From Rhodospirillaceae bacterium (GTDB lineage: Bacteria > Pseudomonadota > Alphaproteobacteria > SMXQ01), in assembly GCA_947474495.1 (NCBI GenBank), contig CANJIM010000027.1, forward strand, positions 1 to 39,449: a stretch of 39,449 nt of DNA, in the 5' to 3' direction. The position numbers and the translations under genes are program-made. Below the pieces are notes generated by a model. The model worked only from the letters and a program-made list of their open reading frames with translations. It was not told where the DNA came from and ran no database searches. This document shows positions 25,622-32,231 of the stretch, piece by piece; within the stretch, counting starts at the first letter, position 1, and every line of letters begins with the position of its first letter.

Positions 25622-25633
25622 CCCCCCCCCCCC
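25622..25633 (-). repeat. Homopolymeric G12 tract at the ribosome-binding site of the small membrane protein
   Basis: Twelve consecutive Cs on the plus strand give G12 on the minus strand, ending one base before the ATG at 25620. Tracts of this length slip easily during replication. In this position slippage would change ribosome-binding strength or spacing rather than the reading frame. The exact length may also be a sequencing uncertainty. Confidence 0.8.
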
Positions 25634-25642
25634 GTTAGGTTG

Positions 25643-25834
25643 CTAATCTTCTGGCGCGAGATCGCAGTCGGCGCCCTGGCAGCAATCCAGAATATTGGAG
25701 CCGCAGGCGCTGCATTGCGCGTGGCCGTGCACGTAGATCATCGTCGCCGGTTGGCCGCAGCGCGGGCAGCGCCCGGCGTCGGGCGTCGGCGGGGCCAATT
25801 TGGGCCTTATATCGCTCGGTTGATCGCCAGCCAT
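25643..25834 (-). CDS. Small zinc-ribbon protein
   Basis: A 63-residue protein with two CxxC knuckles, C23-x2-C26 and C41-x2-C44, and a CC pair plus a cysteine (51, 52, 58) near the acidic C-terminus. This looks like a structural zinc ribbon of the kind widespread in alphaproteobacteria, without known function. There is no ribosome-binding site, and a TATAGT box ends seven bases before the ATG, so a leaderless message is likely. It is divergent from the HExxH gene across only 21 bases. Confidence 0.7.
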   Translation of the reverse strand: MAGDQPSDIRPKLAPPTPDAGRCPRCGQPATMIYVHGHAQCSACGSNILDCCQGADCDLAPED

Positions 25835-25871
25835 GCCGGGGACTATAACGCCCGCATGATTTTGACTCCAA
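25820..25871. promoter_or_regulatory. Overlapping divergent promoters sharing one symmetric -10 element
   Basis: ACTATAAC at 25842-25849 reads TATAAC on the plus strand and TATAGT on the minus strand. On the plus strand TTGATC (25820-25825) lies 18 bases upstream. On the minus strand TTGGAG (25871-25866) lies 18 bases upstream. The -10 boxes end six and seven bases before the ATGs at 25856 and 25834, so both messages would be leaderless. Confidence 0.5.
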
Positions 25872-26491
25872 TAGCGCCCGAAGACCTGCCGCGCCTGCTG
25901 GCCGACTTTGGCGGCGGCCTGCCGGTGGGCGACGCCGTGGCGCGAGCGGCCTTCATGCGCATCGCCGGCGGGCCGTCAGCCTTCGCGGATCAGGCGGCGG
26001 AAGAGGCGGCCCGGCGGCAGGCGGTCGACCTGGCCGCGCGATTCGGCATTCCGACGCTGGAAGAAGAGCCTGCCCGCGCCTTCAGCTGGGACGGCAGGGG
26101 GATCCGCGCCCTGAGCGAGCCCTGCGTGCTGCTGCATGAGATCGCCCATTGGCAGATCTGTCCGATGGCGCGGCGCGGGCTCTATGATTTCGGCCTAGGC
26201 GCCGGGCCGGAGACCGGCCGGCGCGACGAGGCCGAAGCAGCGCGCCAAGCCGACTTCGCCACCCAAGAGCGCGAGGAGGCCATGGCCTCCTTGCTCGGCA
26301 TTCTGTGGGAAACCGAATTGGGCCAACCGGCGGTGTTGGCCTTCGCCGAGCAGAACTGGCTGGAGCGGGCGGATCATCCCGGCACGCCAGGCTATTTCGC
26401 CACCGTCATCGGCTGGCTCCATGCCGCCGGCTTGATCGATGACCAGGCGCGGCCGCGCATGACGGCCATCGCAGACAACGCCGCCGCCTAA
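25856..26491 (+). CDS. HExxH-containing protein, EpmC-like
   Basis: A 211-residue soluble protein with HEIAHW at 94-99, which fits an HExxH metal site. The context (LLHEIAHWQ, then ARRGLYDFGLGAGPETGR and a Glu-rich helix) recalls EpmC, the iron enzyme that hydroxylates modified lysine of elongation factor P, but I cannot exclude a small metalloprotease or a protein of unknown function. The reading frame is open upstream to 25640, but that part is the shadow of the zinc-ribbon gene. The ATG at 25856, just after a TATAAC box, is the sensible start. No epmA or epmB gene is in the window. Confidence 0.6.
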   Translation: MILTPIAPEDLPRLLADFGGGLPVGDAVARAAFMRIAGGPSAFADQAAEEAARRQAVDLAARFGIPTLEEEPARAFSWDGRGIRALSEPCVLLHEIAHWQICPMARRGLYDFGLGAGPETGRRDEAEAARQADFATQEREEAMASLLGILWETELGQPAVLAFAEQNWLERADHPGTPGYFATVIGWLHAAGLIDDQARPRMTAIADNAAA

Positions 26492-26594
26492 GCCCCGGTA
26501 CGGCGCTGCTCAGATCGAACAGCGTCTCGTGATTGGGAAATTCTCGCGTGCTTCTGGGCATGGCACGCATTTTGCTGATTGCGGCGAGAGATCG

Positions 26595-26623
26595 GCTTGC
26601 ATCGTTCGCTGCGAACGGCAAGC
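26595..26623. promoter_or_regulatory. Nested inverted repeat upstream of a TctC gene, candidate operator
   Basis: CGTTCGC-T-GCGAACG (26603-26617) is flanked by GCTTGC (26595-26600) and GCAAGC (26618-26623). The half-site ATCGTTCG recurs at 26634-26640, and ATGTG-TG-CACAT lies between. The region is 35-60 bases before the ATG at 26658. The dyads suggest a dimeric regulator; none is identified. Confidence 0.35.
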
Positions 26624-26657
26624 ATGTGTGCACATCGTTCGTTTATAGGAGCAATCA

Positions 26658-27764
26658 ATGCTGAATCTTATGGCCTCGCCTCGTCGCGCGGCTTTCCGCC
26701 GCACTTTGCGCGAGGGCATGTCGGTTCTCGCTGTGTCGCGCGCGGCCGTTCGGCATTGCGCGCATTTGAGCCTGGGGCTGCTCGCGCTCTGCGCAACGGT
26801 CACGACCGCCCAGGCCGACGACTTTTACAAAGGCAAACGGATGAGCATGATGGTCGGCGCCGGCCCTGGGGCCAGCTTCGACATTTATGCTCGCCTCGTC
26901 GCTGACAATATCGGCAAGTACATCGAGGGCAAGCCGGTGTTTATCGTGGAAAATCGTCCCGGCGCGGGATCGCGCCTGGCGATGAATCACGTCTATAACG
27001 TCGCCGCGCAGGACGGCTCCGTCGTCGGCATGATGGTCAACACGCTGGCGCTCGACGAGTTCATCCATCCGGAACGGTCGCAGCAGATGGATCTCGCCAA
27101 ATTCAAATGGATCGGCAGCGCCGCCTCGCTCAGCAGCGCCATCGTCGTCTGGCATACGTCGCCGGTCAAAAGCATCGAGGACGCCAAGAAGATTTCGATT
27201 CCGCTCGGGTCGGTCTCGCGCACCTCTGAATCTTTCATGATGCCGAGCATCATCAACGAGATGCTGGGCACGAAGTTTAAGCTGGTCGGCGGCTACGTCA
27301 CCTTCACGGAAATCACCCTCGCGGTGCAGCGCGGCGAAGTGAACGGGCAGGGCGGCGGCTGGGGCGGCGTTCTCGCCGCGACGCCGCAATTCGTCGAGAG
27401 CAAGGAGCTGATCCCGATCGTTCAGGTCGGCGTGAAGAAGGATCCGACGATTCCCGGGGATGTGCCGCTGCTCAGCGATCTAGCGCAAACCGACGATCAG
27501 AAAGCCGTCTTGGGGCTGCTCACCAAAGCCACGGCCTTTTCGCGCCCCTTCATGATGGGTCCCAAAGTGCCGGATGAGCGCGTCGCCATCGTCCGCAAGG
27601 GCTTCGCCGACATGACGTCCGATCCGGCCTTCGTGAGCTATGCGGCGAGCAAGAACATCGAAATCTCGCCGATCATGGGCGAGGAGATCACCAAGGCGCT
27701 CGTCGAACTGCAAAGGGATTTCAAACCGGAATATGCCGCCCGGTTGCGGGCCGCGCTCGACTAG
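26658..27764 (+). CDS. Tripartite tricarboxylate transporter TctC/Bug-family binding protein
   Basis: A 368-residue periplasmic binding protein with the family pattern: KRMSMMVGAGPGASFDIYAR at the first strand, VENRPGAGSRLAMNHVYNVA, and a C-terminal VRKGFADMTSDPAFVSYA. The signal region is unusually long, about 54 residues, with the hydrophobic core at about 38-50 and cleavage near AQA. A clear AGGAG site six bases before 26658 supports this start, but a later ATG at codon 21 would give a normal-length signal. It converges on a cupin gene through a hairpin. No TctA or TctB gene is nearby, so its transporter partner is unknown. Confidence 0.92.
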   Translation: MLNLMASPRRAAFRRTLREGMSVLAVSRAAVRHCAHLSLGLLALCATVTTAQADDFYKGKRMSMMVGAGPGASFDIYARLVADNIGKYIEGKPVFIVENRPGAGSRLAMNHVYNVAAQDGSVVGMMVNTLALDEFIHPERSQQMDLAKFKWIGSAASLSSAIVVWHTSPVKSIEDAKKISIPLGSVSRTSESFMMPSIINEMLGTKFKLVGGYVTFTEITLAVQRGEVNGQGGGWGGVLAATPQFVESKELIPIVQVGVKKDPTIPGDVPLLSDLAQTDDQKAVLGLLTKATAFSRPFMMGPKVPDERVAIVRKGFADMTSDPAFVSYAASKNIEISPIMGEEITKALVELQRDFKPEYAARLRAALD

Positions 27765-27788
27765 GCGCCAGCGCTGCAGCGAGCAGGC

Positions 27789-27823
27789 GCGGCCGCGTAT
27801 GCCATCACGGGCAACGCGGCCGC
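27789..27823. terminator. GC-rich hairpin between convergent TctC and cupin genes
   Basis: GCGGCCGCGT (27789-27798) pairs with ACGCGGCCGC (27814-27823) around a 15-base loop, with partial pairing beyond the stem. It lies between the stop codons of two convergent genes and could block read-through from both sides. There is no T tract. Confidence 0.45.
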
Positions 27824-27839
27824 CTGATCGTTCGGACCG

Positions 27840-28304
27840 TTAGCGCGTCCCGTCGACGTGCAGGCCAGTGCCGACGGCGTAGCGTTGCGGCGACGCGTCG
27901 GTGCGGCCGCTCTTCAGGCCGGGCTCGGGCGATGCCGCGACCTGCAGCAGCTCAAGATCGTCATCGCCGGAATTCTCGAACCAGTAGCGCGAGAAGCGCG
28001 GCGTGATGATGCCCTCGCCGGGGCCGAACTCGCCGAACAGCACGTCCTCGGGACCATAGAACTTCACGCGGCCGCTGATCACGAACCAGAAGGTCTCGGC
28101 ATGCGTGTGGTAGTGCAGGTTGTTCTCGCCGCCGTTCTTTTTCACGATCTGCACGGCGCCGCGGATATGCTCGCCGCGACCGATCTTGACGAAGCCTTTG
28201 GTCGTGATCTCCGCCGTGGGCTTCTTGTAGCTGAAGATCGAGACCTTGGATTCGGCTTCGAGATGACGTGCTTCCAGATCGTCGGGCTTGTGCTGCTCGT
28301 TCAT
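27840..28304 (-). CDS. Cupin-domain protein
   Basis: A 154-residue single-domain cupin. The first motif lies in NLHYHTHAETFWFVISGRV, with candidate metal ligands H64, H66, H68 and E70, and the second half shows FGPGEGIITPRFSRYWFENS. A GGGAGA site precedes the ATG. The family includes small dioxygenases, isomerases and decarboxylases acting on ring-cleavage products, as well as sugar enzymes. Association with TctC genes on both sides suggests a role in the same organic-acid catabolism, without a specific reaction. Confidence 0.85.
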   Translation of the reverse strand: MNEQHKPDDLEARHLEAESKVSIFSYKKPTAEITTKGFVKIGRGEHIRGAVQIVKKNGGENNLHYHTHAETFWFVISGRVKFYGPEDVLFGEFGPGEGIITPRFSRYWFENSGDDDLELLQVAASPEPGLKSGRTDASPQRYAVGTGLHVDGTR

Positions 28305-28821
28305 GGCGCTTCTCCCTTGAGGATGTCTGGCGAATTATCCGGTTCGGCAATCCGCTGCCGCGACCGATCCGCTCGATGTCATATGCGGCCAGCCTAAATG
28401 CGAACGCAGGGAGCGACAAGACGATCGCGGCGCGGGGCAGCCGTCGTCGGCGCCGCAGACAGTCTGCGGGCGGCGTCGGGAGCGGGGGTTCGGCGAATTT
28501 GTTTGGGAATGGTGCGCCGAGAGGAACAGAATAATACTTTTAAGTACTTGTTTTTTATATAATATTTTATTATTATAGAGGCAAATGCCCCCTAAAGTAC
28601 CCCCACACGCTAGGCGCTGGGGCTTGGAGGCGGCCCTGTCAAAGCGATGCTCCCGGGCAGTGTCGGGCTTGGAGATTCGTCGGGGGTCCCTCGGCTTCTC
28701 AAAGTTTTTCCAAGCTGGGTGAAATATGAAGTTGGGGCGGGCGAGGACCTACCCGGCTCAGCACCTAATACGCGCGATGAGCGTCGTGTAAGCTTGATCA
28801 AGATCGACAGCGGGGGCCCCG
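28305..28821. other. Gene-poor region with an AT-rich island
   Basis: No supportable gene was found here. At 28453-28469 there is a perfect palindrome (CCGCAGAC-A-GTCTGCGG). At about 28530-28580 a sharply AT-rich island contains AAGTACTT (28542-28549) and a consensus TATAAT (28558-28563), foreign to the GC-rich surroundings. At 28587-28606 the minus strand shows repeated G5 blocks (GGGGGTA and GGGGGCA) like those I recall upstream of tyrosine integrases, but no integrase is present. I read it as the scar of a lost mobile element; this is inference. Confidence 0.4.
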
Positions 28822-28956
28822 ATGGGTGTGACGCTTATGACCGTACTCGGCCTGCTAGTGACGTTGACTTGGTGGCGGGTCCAGCTGATCGGCAAGAGAC
28901 GCTTCGAGGTTGCGGAGGAGGCGCTCATGACCTTTGCCAAAGCACATGACGCCGAG
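28822..28956 (+). pseudogene. Truncated N-terminus of a one-pass membrane protein
   Basis: The frame starts MGVTLMTVLGLLVTLTWW, a clear membrane segment. It goes on with KRRFEVAEEALMTFAKAHDA, which resembles hypothetical proteins having a membrane helix followed by a juxtamembrane helix of this kind. After about residue 45 the reading turns into the antisense of a TctC fragment, so the original gene was cut by rearrangement near an A8 run at 28961-28968. The open frame formally continues to 29136. A G-rich site precedes the ATG, but a functional product is doubtful. Confidence 0.5.
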
Positions 28957-28971
28957 CGCGAAAAAAAAGAG

Positions 28972-29121
28972 ACGCACGATCGCCTGAATGCGCTCGCCGC
29001 TGACCGGTTCGACTTCAAGCTGCTGCGCCTTGGACGCGGCGACGAACGCCGGATCCTTGGCGACCGCCATGAACGCGTCGCGCAGCGCCTTGACGCGCAC
29101 GAGCGAGTAGTCAGTCCCGCA
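28972..29121 (-). pseudogene. C-terminal fragment of a TctC/Bug-family gene
   Basis: Within a minus-strand frame (28855-29175) about 50 residues match the end of TctC proteins. The segment LRDAFMAVAKDPAFVAASKA, then LEVEPVSGERIQAIV, parallels the helix and tail seen in the four intact TctC proteins of this window (for example LRKAFDATMQDPAF...DISPLTG). Everything N-terminal is missing. Directly upstream on the same strand lies a copy of the LysR promoter module, so this fragment was joined to a decayed lysR start. Confidence 0.7.
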
Positions 29122-29134
29122 GGCCCAAGCTTTT

Positions 29135-29209
29135 AATTCTTTCCCATTTTGCATCAATCGCTCCGCGCTTCGCATTTCTCAAGTGGCCGGCGCACGTGAT
29201 ACGCGTCCT
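29135..29209. promoter_or_regulatory. LysR-type operator/promoter module, copy A (with vestigial lysR start)
   Basis: This 75-bp block matches 32096-32170 at 59 positions, or 56 of 62 if a variable 13-base spacer is left out. Shared cores are TTGCATCAAT, TTCGCATTTCTCAA (a T-N11-A LysR box) and GTGATACGCGTCCT, with equal spacing. Pairing bases around the box differ but stay complementary (CTT...AAG here, GTT...AAC in copy B). On the minus strand it ends in ATG GGA AAG AAT TAA, a lysR start stopped at codon five. It lies about 140 bases upstream of a TctC gene. Confidence 0.7.
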
Positions 29210-29351
29210 AGTGAATAGCGCAGGAAAAGGGCGCTGCGACCGACACTCTCTAGACCGCCTCCACGGCGGTTTGGCGGGTGGCGGCGCAAAAAAGACGACA
29301 GGGACGGCCTGCCGGCGCGCATAGACGCGTCGCTGCTCGGAAAGGGAGATG

Positions 29352-30392
29352 ATGAAAAAACTGACCATGACGATGGCGGCGCTTGCCCTTTGCTTGGCGG
29401 CATTCCAAGGCAGCCAGGCCAGCGCGCAGAACGTCGAAGGCGCATTCAAAGGTAAAACCGTCCGAATCCTAATCCCCACCGGGCCGGGCGGCGACCGCGC
29501 GCTTTATACGCTGCCGTTTGCCAGCTATTACGGCCGGCATATTCCGGGCAATCCGACCGTTATCGCGGTGTTCATGCCCGGCGCCGGCGGCTCGCTTGCG
29601 CTCAACAACATCGCCAACGTCGCGGCGCCGGACGGCTTAACGATCACCACACCGCTCGGCTCTGTACTGAATGCGCAGATCATCGGCGATGAGTCGGTGA
29701 AGTACGACGCGCGCAAATTTAAGTGGATCGGCCGCACCGATTCCAGCACACGCGTGCTGACCGTTTCCAAGACGGTGACGGCGCAGACGCTCGATGATTT
29801 GCGCAAAACTGAAATCATCATCGGCGCGGTCGGTCAGGCCTCTGATACGGCGACCAACGCCTATTTCATGAACAAGTTGTTCAACACGAAATTCAAGGTG
29901 ATCGCCGGTTACGGCGCCGCGAACAAGGTGGTGCTGGCGATGCTGTCGGGAGAAACCCAAGGCTCGTTCGGCACCTGGAACAATGTCAGCACCAACCACG
30001 CACAGGCGCTGCGGGATGGCGATATCCGCCCCTTGCTGCAGATCGCCCTCACAGCCGACCCGACGATGCCGAACGTGCCGCTGCTGCTCGATATGGCGGA
30101 AGGCGAAGAGGCCAAGCAGCTGGTGCGCATCATGTCGTCATCGACGCTGATGGGGCAGTCCTTCGCCGGCCCGCCGGCCCTGCCGGAGCCGATCCTGACC
30201 GCGTTGCGCCGCGCGTTCGATGCGACGATGGTCGACAAGGAATTTGTCGAGAAGATGAACAACATCGGCGTCAAATTCACGCCAATGACTGGCGAAGACC
30301 TGACCAAGCAAGTCGACCAGATCATGAACACCTCACCGGAACTGGTCGAACGCTACAAGGCGATCAGTGGCGAAGGCGGGGCTGCGCCTTAA
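29352..30392 (+). CDS. Tripartite tricarboxylate transporter TctC/Bug-family binding protein
   Basis: A 346-residue periplasmic protein with a standard signal peptide (MKKLTM, hydrophobic core, cleavage near ASA|QN at about 25). It shows VRILIPTGPGGDRALY, MPGAGGSLALNNIANVA and a C-terminal LRRAFDATMVDKEFVEKM. Two adjacent ATGs (29349 and 29352) follow GGGAG very closely; I take the second. The leader is about 140 bases long, contains an ACCGCC/GGCGGT hairpin at 29254-29270, and begins at a LysR-type module shared with the monooxygenase promoter, so the gene is probably under the same regulator. The partner permease is not in the window. Confidence 0.92.
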   Translation: MKKLTMTMAALALCLAAFQGSQASAQNVEGAFKGKTVRILIPTGPGGDRALYTLPFASYYGRHIPGNPTVIAVFMPGAGGSLALNNIANVAAPDGLTITTPLGSVLNAQIIGDESVKYDARKFKWIGRTDSSTRVLTVSKTVTAQTLDDLRKTEIIIGAVGQASDTATNAYFMNKLFNTKFKVIAGYGAANKVVLAMLSGETQGSFGTWNNVSTNHAQALRDGDIRPLLQIALTADPTMPNVPLLLDMAEGEEAKQLVRIMSSSTLMGQSFAGPPALPEPILTALRRAFDATMVDKEFVEKMNNIGVKFTPMTGEDLTKQVDQIMNTSPELVERYKAISGEGGAAP

Positions 30393-30400
30393 TGGAAATG

Positions 30401-30429
30401 CGGCGCCGCTACTGATAAAAGCGGCGCCG
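30401..30429 (+). terminator. GC-rich hairpin between TctC and cupin genes
   Basis: CGGCGCCGC (30401-30409) pairs perfectly with GCGGCGCCG (30421-30429) around an 11-base loop, nine bases after the TctC stop and 33 bases before the cupin start. There is no T tract, so it may reduce read-through or protect the upstream message rather than stop transcription fully. Confidence 0.4.
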
Positions 30430-30462
30430 ATCCCGCTTATCGGATGAGAGCAGGAGATGGCG

Positions 30463-30849
30463 ATGGCCAAGACGATGATCGTGACGGAAAAGCAGATCGC
30501 CCTGACCCCCAGCACGGGGAAGGTCGGCGGCCTGGAATCCATGCATCTCATGCCGGAGTTTCCCTACATCGTCTATCTCGACTCGAAAGCGCATCACTAC
30601 GCGCGCGTGCACTCTCACAGTGAGCCGGAGATCATGGTGGTGGTATCGGGCCGCATGATCTTCAACGGCGTCTGGTGCGGCGTCGGCAGCGTGATCCACG
30701 TGCCGGCGAACGAAGAATATTGGTATGCGACAGGTGAGGACCGCTGCATGGTGGTTCTTGCCCGTCTCGCCGGGCGCGGCGTGATCACGATTGCGCGGGA
30801 GGAACCTGCGTTCGAAGCCGAGCGCGCCGCCGACTATGTGCCGAATTGA
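30463..30849 (+). CDS. Small cupin-domain protein
   Basis: A 128-residue single-domain cupin. The motif ARVHSHSEPEIMVVVSGRM gives candidate ligands H50, H52 and E56. The second part, GVGSVIHVPANEEYWYAT, lacks the usual second-motif histidine at the expected place, so metal binding may be incomplete. The frame has an ATG at 30457, but AGGAG is six bases before the ATG at 30463, which I prefer. It probably shares a transcript with the TctC gene before it and the CDGSH gene after it. The reaction is unknown. Confidence 0.85.
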   Translation: MAKTMIVTEKQIALTPSTGKVGGLESMHLMPEFPYIVYLDSKAHHYARVHSHSEPEIMVVVSGRMIFNGVWCGVGSVIHVPANEEYWYATGEDRCMVVLARLAGRGVITIAREEPAFEAERAADYVPN

Positions 30850-30881
30850 TCTCTCGCACGCCGAGCCGGAGAGACCAGGAC

Positions 30882-31139
30882 GTGTCGATAGATTATCCGT
30901 TCCGCACAGCCCTCAAGGCGGACAAGCGTATTTTTTGGTGTAGTTGCGGCCTCAGCTCGAAACAGCCATATTGCGACGGCTCGCATAAAGGCGCGCCGCT
31001 CAAGCCGTTGGCCCATACGGAACAGATTGATATCACCGTTGCCCTGTGCGGCTGCAAGAAAACTCAACGGCCGCCCTATTGCGATGGCAGCCATGTGGAT
31101 GACCGTAGGGTCCTCGGCGAAACCGCCGAAAAGGCCTAA
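30882..31139 (+). CDS. Twin CDGSH iron-sulfur domain protein
   Basis: An 85-residue protein with two complete CDGSH motifs: C20-x-C22-x8-C31-x3-H35 and C56-x-C58-x8-C67-x3-H71. Each should hold a [2Fe-2S] cluster with one histidine ligand, and both in one chain resemble the class of MiNT/Miner2-like proteins. It could carry electrons or act as a redox sensor. The frame opens upstream at a TTG overlapping the cupin stop, but a GTG at 30882 with GGAGAG eight bases upstream is the better start. It is 32 bases downstream of the cupin and convergent with lysR. Confidence 0.9.
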   Translation: MSIDYPFRTALKADKRIFWCSCGLSSKQPYCDGSHKGAPLKPLAHTEQIDITVALCGCKKTQRPPYCDGSHVDDRRVLGETAEKA

Positions 31140-31145
31140 CGTCTG

Positions 31146-32108
31146 TCAGGAGGCGACGGCTTCGCGCCGGCGCGGCTTTTTAAGCGCCCTCGGACGCGGT
31201 GCTTTCGCAGTCTTCCATTCGGCACAGGCTTCGAGGATCAGGTGACGCAGCGTCGTCGCGCTGCGCGACAATTGCCGCCCGCGCCGTTCGATGATGCCGA
31301 CGGTGCGCGTCACCACCGGATCGTAAAGCGGCACCACGGCGACCGACGGATGCTTCTGCAGGCTGCGGCTGAGCCTCGGAATGATCGAGAGGCCGAGGCC
31401 GGCTTCGACGAGGCCAAACGAGGTCGCCAGATGCCCCACCTGGAACGACCAATTGAGCGTCAGATTGGAGCGCGCCAAGGCTTGATCGACCACCATGCGG
31501 TTGTCGCTCTTCTGACTGACGATGAGCGGATATTGCACGAGGTCGCGCCAGCGCACCTTGTCGCAGGCGGCCAATGGATGGTCGGTGCGGCAAGCCAAGG
31601 CAAATTCGTCGTCCATGATGGGCGTGAACTTCAATTCGGGCCGTGATGCGCCCATCGAATTGATACCGAATTCCGCTTCGCCTCGGGCGATACACTCCAG
31701 GCCTTCGGCCGGTGTCACGTCGCGGATTCGGATGTGGATGTCGGGATAATCGGCGGTGAAGCGTTTGAGCACATGCGGCAGAAAGGCCGAAGCCGCAGTG
31801 GGGATCGCGGCGATGGTCAAAACGCCGGACGGCTGCACGCCGTGATCGCCGAGACTGAAGATGCAGTCGTCAAATTCGCGCACCATGCGGCGAAAGCCCG
31901 GCTCCAATTCGGTGCCGATGCGCGTCGGCGCGACATGACGCGTGCTGCGTTCGAGCAGCTTTGCGCCGAATGTCTCTTCCAGGGCCTGAATGCGGCGCGT
32001 CAGCGCCGGTTGCGACATGTTCAATGCTTCAGATGCCTTGTGGAAGCTCCGCATGTCGAAGATGGCTAGGAAAAGCTTCAGATCGAGGATTTCACAATTC
32101 TTGCGCAT
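31146..32108 (-). CDS. LysR-family transcriptional regulator
   Basis: A 320-residue regulator with an N-terminal winged helix-turn-helix (about 8-65; FHKASEALNMSQPALTRRIQ is the recognition region) and a C-terminal periplasmic-binding-like effector domain. It is divergent from the NicC-like monooxygenase gene, the classical arrangement in which LysR proteins activate the neighbour and repress themselves. Its first codons lie inside the 75-bp module found again at 29135-29209, so it probably also acts on the TctC gene at 29352. The effector is probably a pathway intermediate; this is inferred. The C-terminal tail is rich in Arg and Lys. Confidence 0.95.
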   Translation of the reverse strand: MRKNCEILDLKLFLAIFDMRSFHKASEALNMSQPALTRRIQALEETFGAKLLERSTRHVAPTRIGTELEPGFRRMVREFDDCIFSLGDHGVQPSGVLTIAAIPTAASAFLPHVLKRFTADYPDIHIRIRDVTPAEGLECIARGEAEFGINSMGASRPELKFTPIMDDEFALACRTDHPLAACDKVRWRDLVQYPLIVSQKSDNRMVVDQALARSNLTLNWSFQVGHLATSFGLVEAGLGLSIIPRLSRSLQKHPSVAVVPLYDPVVTRTVGIIERRGRQLSRSATTLRHLILEACAEWKTAKAPRPRALKKPRRREAVAS

Positions 32109-32170
32109 CTTGCATCAATAGCTCCGAGGTTCGCATTTCTCAACCCCATAATGCCCGTGATACGCGTCCT
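32096..32170. promoter_or_regulatory. LysR-type operator/promoter module, copy B
   Basis: This block lies in the divergent region between lysR and the monooxygenase gene and overlaps the first codons of lysR. It holds the T-N11-A box GGTTCGCATTTCTCAACC (32128-32145), with dyad ends GGTT/AACC, and a second element GTGATACGCGTCCT (32157-32170), placed 62 bases before the monooxygenase ATG. Near-identity with copy A supports selection on the sequence. Confidence 0.7.
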
Positions 32171-32231
32171 GTCATCACGAGGCACCGCAAATGATCGGCA
32201 AACGTAATGCCGCACTGCAACAGGAAATAAA

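Noticed and set aside
26521-26600. Possible third copy of the LysR module before the TctC gene at 26658
   Set aside because: Only short pieces such as CATTTTGC agree; the T-N11-A box and the GTGATACGCGTCCT element are absent.
28550-28575. AT-rich stretch as a replication origin or CRISPR leader
   Set aside because: There are no DnaA-box clusters, iterons or direct repeats with spacers; it is better explained as foreign DNA or a promoter-like tract.
28610-28949. Overlapping short frames on both strands in the AT-rich/gene-poor region
   Set aside because: Neither the minus frame (28610-28801) nor the plus frame (28647-28949) shows a motif or ribosome-binding site; both look like chance frames in a decayed region.
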